Shown here in pieces: positions 59,979 through 64,000 of a stretch of 64,000 nt of DNA (its first letter is position 1; every line of letters starts with the position of its first letter). A program made the translations under genes and the position numbers. The notes below the pieces were generated by a model. It ran no database searches. It was not told where the DNA came from and saw nothing but the letters and a program-made list of their open reading frames with translations. Location: contig JADJVF010000018.1 of NCBI GenBank assembly GCA_016716705.1, forward strand, positions 37,609-101,608, read 5' to 3'. Origin of the DNA: Holophagales bacterium (GTDB lineage Bacteria > Acidobacteriota > Thermoanaerobaculia > UBA5066).

Positions 59979-60737
59979 ATGCGGAAGCGACGCATCCTCG
60001 CGATCTCCGCGCTGAAGGGCGGCGTGGGAAAGACGACGACGGCCGTCAGCCTGGCGGCCGCCTGCGCTCGCGCGGGGCGGAGGGTGCTGCTCGTGGACGT
60101 CGATCCGCAAGGGTGCGTGGGCGCTTCGATCGGGCTCGACGGAGAGACGGGGCTCGACGCCTGGCTCGTCGGAGAGGCAGCGTTCGAGGACGTCGTCGCG
60201 CGAGAGAACCGGCAGAACCTCGACGTCGTCGTGGCGGGAGCCCGCCTTCTGGCCGCCGAGGACCAGCTGCGCGAGAAGGGGAAAGAGAAGCGGCGCCATC
60301 GGCTCGAGCGGCGCCTGGGGGAGCTCGACGGCGAGGCCTACGACGTCGTCCTCCTCGATTGCCCGCCCTCCGCCTCGCTCCTGCTCGAGAACGCATGGTT
60401 CGCCGCCCACGAGCTGGTCCTGCCCGCCAAGCTCGAGCCGCTTTCGCTTCCCGCCCTCGAGAGAACGAAGCGGTTCGTGGCGGCGATCGACGCGGGCCGG
60501 CCGAGGCCGCTGCGAATCGACGGCGTCCTCCCCGACCTTCTACGACCTGAGGACTCGCGTGTCGGACGAGACACTCGACGCGATCCGCGAGAGGTTCACG
60601 AAGATCCTGACCCCATCCGGATCAACTCGGCGCTCGCCGAAGCGCCCCGGACGGGCAAGACGATCTACGAGCTCGACCCCGGGGCGCGAGGAGCGGTCGA
60701 CTACGCGCTCCTCGCCGAAGACCTCGGCCTCGTCTGA
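59979..60737 (+). CDS. parA: ParA/MinD-like ATPase (compensated frameshift)
   Basis: A 252-residue deviant Walker-A ATPase: ISALKGGVGKTTTAVSLAAA (signature Lys13, P-loop Lys18), VLLVDVDPQGCVGASIG, VVLLDCPPSASLLLENA. Residues about 186-212 are scrambled: an extra G at about 60534 shifts the frame and a missing C in the run 60611-60614 restores it. In the shifted frame the normal family sequence YDLRTRVSDETLDAIRERF is visible, and the true frame resumes at IRINSALAEAPRTGKTIYE. No parB or parS is seen, so it is an orphan ParA that may position a protein cluster rather than DNA. The ATG at 59955 is an alternative start. Confidence 0.85.
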   Translation: MRKRRILAISALKGGVGKTTTAVSLAAACARAGRRVLLVDVDPQGCVGASIGLDGETGLDAWLVGEAAFEDVVARENRQNLDVVVAGARLLAAEDQLREKGKEKRRHRLERRLGELDGEAYDVVLLDCPPSASLLLENAWFAAHELVLPAKLEPLSLPALERTKRFVAAIDAGRPRPLRIDGVLPDLLRPEDSRVGRDTRRDPREVHEDPDPIRINSALAEAPRTGKTIYELDPGARGAVDYALLAEDLGLV

Positions 60738-60842
60738 GAGCCCGCATCGCAGGGGAATCAACCGGCGCGCGAAGGAGTTGCGCGTCCGCTCGGCCGTCGT
60801 TTTCTGATCTCCGTCGCGACGGTCGGCGCACAATGAGCTGTC

Positions 60843-61970
60843 ATGGGCGATCGCGTTCGCACCCATGTCCGCCTGGTGGCCGTTGTCGTTGCCGCGTCGA
60901 TGGCGTTCTCCTGTATCCCCGATCCGCCTGTCCGGGAATCGCTCCTCCTCCGTTTCGACGAGGCGGGACACCTGCTGGTCTTCGCGACGACCTGGATCCG
61001 GGGAGGGCAAAACGAGCCTGGGCTGGTCCTGGACAGGATATCGGCGGCGCGAGAGGCCGCCCTCCACAACGACGACCTCTGGGCTCGTGCGTTACGCCCT
61101 CTCTCGCCGCCGAGCGAACGGGTCAGCTTCGGGTGGGAGAAGGGCGAGCTCCGGAAAGTCGAGCGCTCGGCCTTCCTCGAGGAGCCGGACGCGGTGACGC
61201 GCCTCTTCTCGGAGCTGCCCGTGAGCGCCTTCGTCGTCGCTTCCGGCCGGGAGCGAACGCTGGAGATCCACCCCGCGCGAACGCTGCGCGCCAACACGCG
61301 GCAACGTCAGATCGTGAGCGAGGGGCTGGGGCGTTTCGCCGACCTGGGCGCGGTCTACCTGCGCGCCACCGCGACCGTCTACCGGTACCTGGACGAGCGG
61401 CCCGAAAGGGCCCGTGACGTCCTCGCCCACGCGTTCTCGGGCCGGCTGGGTGAAGAGAAGCTCGACGAGCGCTTTCCGGTGAGCGAGGCGGAGGCGGCGC
61501 TCGCGGAATCGCTGAAGGACGCCATGGGTGGGATGACCTCGATCTTCCAGGTCGCCGAAGAGGAGGCCTTCACGCTCGACGAGCTGTCGCGCCTCGTCTA
61601 CGACCCGTTTCCGGCAGCCCTGACCGTCGAGGTGCCGGGACCCGCGGAGGACGTGGCCGGATTCCGCCGCGGAGAGGGGAACCTCTGGAGCGCGCCGTCC
61701 GTGGGGATCTGGGGCGCCATGTACGGCCTCGTGGAACGCTGGGTCACGCCCGAGCCGATCATGGTGCTCGTGACCCCGGAAGGCCTGGAACCCAGCGGCA
61801 AGCTGGACATCGACGCCTTCGCAGCGCGGCCCAGGACGGTCCACGGGACACCCACTGCGAGCGAGCTGCGGGCCGCGCTCGAGGCCGGGCTCGCTCCCCC
61901 GGCGGTCTACCGCCTCAGGTGGCGCCTCCCGCCGCGTGAGGGCGAGGCGGCGCTGGAAGCGGGGCGCTGA
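60843..61970 (+). CDS. Lipoprotein of unknown function
   Basis: A 375-residue protein with a lipoprotein signal peptide (MAFSC lipobox, Cys about residue 24) followed by a mostly alpha/beta globular part. No catalytic motif or known domain was recognised; the middle contains a helical region (ERARDVLAHAFSGRLGEEKL) and a Trp/Gly-containing segment (LWSAPSVGIWGAMYGLVERW). The start ATG 60843 is preceded by CACAAT 8 bases upstream and no Shine-Dalgarno, so it is possibly leaderless. It follows the parA-like gene on the same strand after 105 bases. The convergent gene at 62151 leaves a 180-base gap that holds nothing obvious. Confidence 0.7.
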   Translation: MGDRVRTHVRLVAVVVAASMAFSCIPDPPVRESLLLRFDEAGHLLVFATTWIRGGQNEPGLVLDRISAAREAALHNDDLWARALRPLSPPSERVSFGWEKGELRKVERSAFLEEPDAVTRLFSELPVSAFVVASGRERTLEIHPARTLRANTRQRQIVSEGLGRFADLGAVYLRATATVYRYLDERPERARDVLAHAFSGRLGEEKLDERFPVSEAEAALAESLKDAMGGMTSIFQVAEEEAFTLDELSRLVYDPFPAALTVEVPGPAEDVAGFRRGEGNLWSAPSVGIWGAMYGLVERWVTPEPIMVLVTPEGLEPSGKLDIDAFAARPRTVHGTPTASELRAALEAGLAPPAVYRLRWRLPPREGEAALEAGR

Positions 61971-62150
61971 GACGGGCGGATCATCGCGGCGTCTGTGCCG
62001 GGACGGATCGGGACCCACTCGTCTGCGAGCGCGCCGGCAGAGAGACTGTGCCTCGGGTCAGTTGTGCGCCGGCCAGCCGACCCGGACGTGCCGATCGAGG
62101 ACTCGTGATCGACGCGGACGAGGCGCGAGGACCTCGTCGTTCCCGACGCC

Positions 62151-62816
62151 TCAGGTTGGCCAGATTCTGTGAACGCTCAGAATCTGTGGCGGAGTGGAGT
62201 TCTTCACGAGCTTCTGCGCCCAGATGCTCCAGCCATTCGCGGATCGGACTCCGATGACGTTGATCGAGCGGGTGTCGAGGTCGTAGCGGAGCTGGCCATA
62301 GGTGCTCCCCACGTTCTTCATGCGCGTGTTCAGCTGGAGCCCGGTCTCGAGGCCCTGTTGCGGCTGAAGGTGGGTTACGAGCACCGCGTTTCCCGTCCCG
62401 CCGGTCGCGATGAAAGTGCAGCCGGTGAGCTTGGCGGTCAGCATGATTGCCGGACCGTTCCCGTCGAGCGTGTACCAGACCGGGCCACCCCCGCTCAGGC
62501 TGGTGTAGACGCCGTGCACCGGAAAGGCATGGCCGCTGGCGTTTGCCCCGGAGATCATCTCGATGTTGAACGACTCGGTCTTGTGGAACCTCAGTGTGCC
62601 GAGCGTGGAGCCCGGGCGCTGCGCGTCGGCGCTGTCGTTTCGGATGTAGGCCCGCGTCTGGCCGTGCGCCGCGCAGTCGAACGTGTTGACGATCGGATGT
62701 CTTCGAATGGGCCCCTCTGGATTCTGAAGCAGCTGCGTCAGAGCGACCTGGGGGCGCGTGAGGTGACCGGAGTTCCACTCTTCCTGAAACCACTCTTGTA
62801 TGGTTCTTGGCGGCAT
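62151..62816 (-). CDS. Unknown protein with a CNF-like Cys/His arrangement
   Basis: A 221-residue protein, no signal peptide, starting at ATG 62816 with AGGGAG 8 bases upstream. Base composition looks visibly less GC-rich than its neighbours, suggesting transfer. Residues 100-152 form consecutive strands: VHGVYTSLSGGGPVWYTLDG, AIMLTAKLTGCTFIATGG, AVLVTHLQPQQ. The LTGCT motif (Cys133) followed 16 residues later by His149 resembles the catalytic L-S-G-C ... H of CNF1-type and BLF1-type glutamine deamidases, where Cys and His are 12-15 apart. The similarity is local and by eye. It could equally be an unrelated beta-sandwich. The N-terminal 45 residues are helical. Confidence 0.55.
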   Translation of the reverse strand: MPPRTIQEWFQEEWNSGHLTRPQVALTQLLQNPEGPIRRHPIVNTFDCAAHGQTRAYIRNDSADAQRPGSTLGTLRFHKTESFNIEMISGANASGHAFPVHGVYTSLSGGGPVWYTLDGNGPAIMLTAKLTGCTFIATGGTGNAVLVTHLQPQQGLETGLQLNTRMKNVGSTYGQLRYDLDTRSINVIGVRSANGWSIWAQKLVKNSTPPQILSVHRIWPT

Positions 62817-62951
62817 GGAAGACGCTCCCTTTCCAGAAGCGGTGGGCGTCGGCATCCCCACCGGCGCTTCGGCGCCTCTTTCTCGCGGCCTGTCGGCTGT
62901 CTCAGTCTATCAAGGACCCACGACGAAGATCGTAATGTAGCCTCGGGCGCG

Positions 62952-63989
62952 ATGCCCGTCCGGGTCCTCTTTCTCTCCGACACCCACCTCGGCCTCGACC
63001 TCCCGTCGCGGCCCCGGATCGAACGGCGCCGCCGCGGGGACGACCTCTTCGAGACCTTCGAGCGGGCTCTCGCGCCGGCGGTGAGCGGCGAAGCAAGCAT
63101 CGTCGTCCACGGCGGCGACCTCTTCTACCGAAGCCGGATTCCGGCCTGGCTCGCGGAGAGGGTCTTCTCGCGCCTCGCCGAACTTGCCGACCAGGGGCTG
63201 GACCTCTTCTGGATTCCCGGGAACCACGAGCGGTCCGGGGTGCCGCGCGGTCTTCTCCTGACGCATCCGCGGATCCGCGTCTTCGACCGCCCCAGGACGT
63301 TCGTCGTCCGGCGGGACGGACTCGACCTCGCCCTCTCCGGCTTCCCTTTCGCGCCCGACGTGCGGACGAGCTTTCCCGCTCTCCTCGCGGCGACGGGCCA
63401 CGCGGACGTCGAGGCCGACGTCCGACTCCTCTGCTTCCACCAGGCCGTCGAAGGGGCGCGGGTCGGACCGGTCGGCTACACCTTCCGCGACGGGGCCGAC
63501 GTCGTCCGAGGCCGGGACGTCCCTGCGGGCTTCGCGGCCGTCCTCTCGGGGCACATCCACCGCGCGCAGGTCCTCGACCGCGACCTCGCGGGACGCCCCC
63601 TCGCCGCTCCAGTCCTCTTCGCCGGCTCGACGGACCGGACCTCCTTCGCCGAGCGGAACGAGCCGAAGGGGACGTTTCTCCTCGAGCTCGAGCGGAATGC
63701 CCGGGGCGGCATCGCATCCTGGGAGTTCCGCGAGCTCCCGGTCCGCCCGATGGTCGACCTCGAGCTCGACCCGGGCGACGACGCCGTTTCGTTCGTGGCG
63801 CGCCTCAGTGCCGCGTTCTCGCGCCTCGACCCGGCGTCCCTCGTCCGGCTCCGTCTCTCGCGCGAACCTTCCTCCGCCGTCGCCGAGCTCCTCGGTGCGG
63901 AGGCCCTTCGTCTCTCCGCGCCTCCGACGATGACCGTGTCGGTCGCCTGGCGGGGCGCATTCGGCCGCCGCGAATTGCCGAAGGAATGA
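62952..63989 (+). CDS. SbcD/Mre11-type DNA exonuclease (metallophosphoesterase)
   Basis: A 345-residue calcineurin-like phosphoesterase. All five motifs are visible: SDTHLG (DxH), HGGDLFYRS (GD), PGNHERSG (GNHE), CFHQAVEG (His) and GHIHRAQ (GHxH), followed by AGSTDRTSFAERNEPKG, typical of SbcD/Mre11-like nucleases. The C-terminal 85 residues form the capping/partner region. The start is ATG 62952. The stop overlaps an ATG at 63986 that probably begins the coupled ATPase gene. Role: DNA end processing with an SbcC/Rad50-like partner. Confidence 0.87.
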   Translation: MPVRVLFLSDTHLGLDLPSRPRIERRRRGDDLFETFERALAPAVSGEASIVVHGGDLFYRSRIPAWLAERVFSRLAELADQGLDLFWIPGNHERSGVPRGLLLTHPRIRVFDRPRTFVVRRDGLDLALSGFPFAPDVRTSFPALLAATGHADVEADVRLLCFHQAVEGARVGPVGYTFRDGADVVRGRDVPAGFAAVLSGHIHRAQVLDRDLAGRPLAAPVLFAGSTDRTSFAERNEPKGTFLLELERNARGGIASWEFRELPVRPMVDLELDPGDDAVSFVARLSAAFSRLDPASLVRLRLSREPSSAVAELLGAEALRLSAPPTMTVSVAWRGAFGRRELPKE

Positions 63990-64000
63990 CGTCGGCGACG
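63986..64000 (+). CDS. Start of a coupled downstream gene (5 codons visible)
   Basis: An ATG at 63986 overlaps the nuclease stop (ATGA), and the frame stays open to the window end (MTSAT). By arrangement alone this is probably the SbcC/Rad50-like ATPase partner; the sequence is too short to show it. Confidence 0.35.

Overview
The window is 64 kb of very GC-rich bacterial DNA, densely packed with genes on both strands. Start/stop overlaps of 4-8 bp are frequent, GTG and TTG starts are common, and many genes have a TANNNT -10 box directly in front of the start codon, so leaderless transcripts look common. There is no rRNA, phage, insertion sequence or CRISPR. The gene set (PhaR and phasins, Get3/ArsA-type ATPases, a cytochrome bd-like protein with its own haem c, tandem nucleoside salvage genes, lipoproteins with Gram-negative lipoboxes, LolA/MacB-like export genes, DUF3300) suggests a diderm heterotroph, perhaps Acidobacteriota or Myxococcota. 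That placement is inference; no marker gene settles it.

Layout. 1-1264: 3'-truncated urocanase. 1.4-8.3 kb: PhaR, a phasin, a patatin, an SDR-acyltransferase fusion, a small phasin-like protein and a tandem ArsA/Get3-like ATPase, which together look like a lipid- or polymer-granule locus. 8.3-11.2 kb: divergent hutH and purA. 11.3-13.2 kb: two tandem secreted paralogues of unknown function. 13.3-14.8 kb: tRNA-Lys and tRNA-Glu flanking a nucleotidyltransferase remnant, then about 1.1 kb without a convincing gene. 14.8-20.8 kb: a frameshifted M3 peptidase, an M41-like pseudo-protease, an alpha/beta hydrolase and a divergent transsulfuration pair. 20.8-25.1 kb: a cytochrome bd-like/cytochrome c complex, a lipoprotein patatin and a SirB1 protein. 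25.1-31.8 kb: a seven-gene minus-strand run joining a zinc ABC importer to a MacB/LolA-like export module and a glycosyltransferase, with a divergent His-rich metal-binding protein. 31.8-37.1 kb: amidotransferase, gpsA, cinA and an ABC-F ATPase. 37.2-43.7 kb: a nucleotide second-messenger cluster (cNMP-binding diguanylate cyclase, adenylate cyclase with a PilZ-like end, TPR-cNMP protein), interrupted by a YgiQ radical-SAM gene and a truncated response regulator joined through about 200 bp of G/C homopolymer. 43.7-49.1 kb: a nucleoside uptake and salvage operon. 49.4-54.2 kb: YfgM-like, HesB-like, peroxiredoxin, ThiD-like and DUF3300 genes. 54.5-59.9 kb: acyl reductase-like, aldo/keto reductase and acyl-CoA synthetase. 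60-64 kb: orphan ParA, a lipoprotein, a low-similarity protein with a CNF-like Cys/His pair, and an Mre11/SbcD-type nuclease.

Quality caution. At least ten genes are broken by single-base insertions, mostly in short G or C runs, while the protein continues cleanly in the next frame. Most are therefore probably consensus errors rather than pseudogenes. Two places (about 42.05-42.27 kb and about 57.6 kb) look like chimeric joins.

The best candidates for undescribed biology are the granule/Get3 locus, the reciprocal cAMP and c-di-GMP locus at 37-44 kb, the zinc-import/lipoprotein-export operon, and the CNF-like protein at 62.2-62.8 kb.
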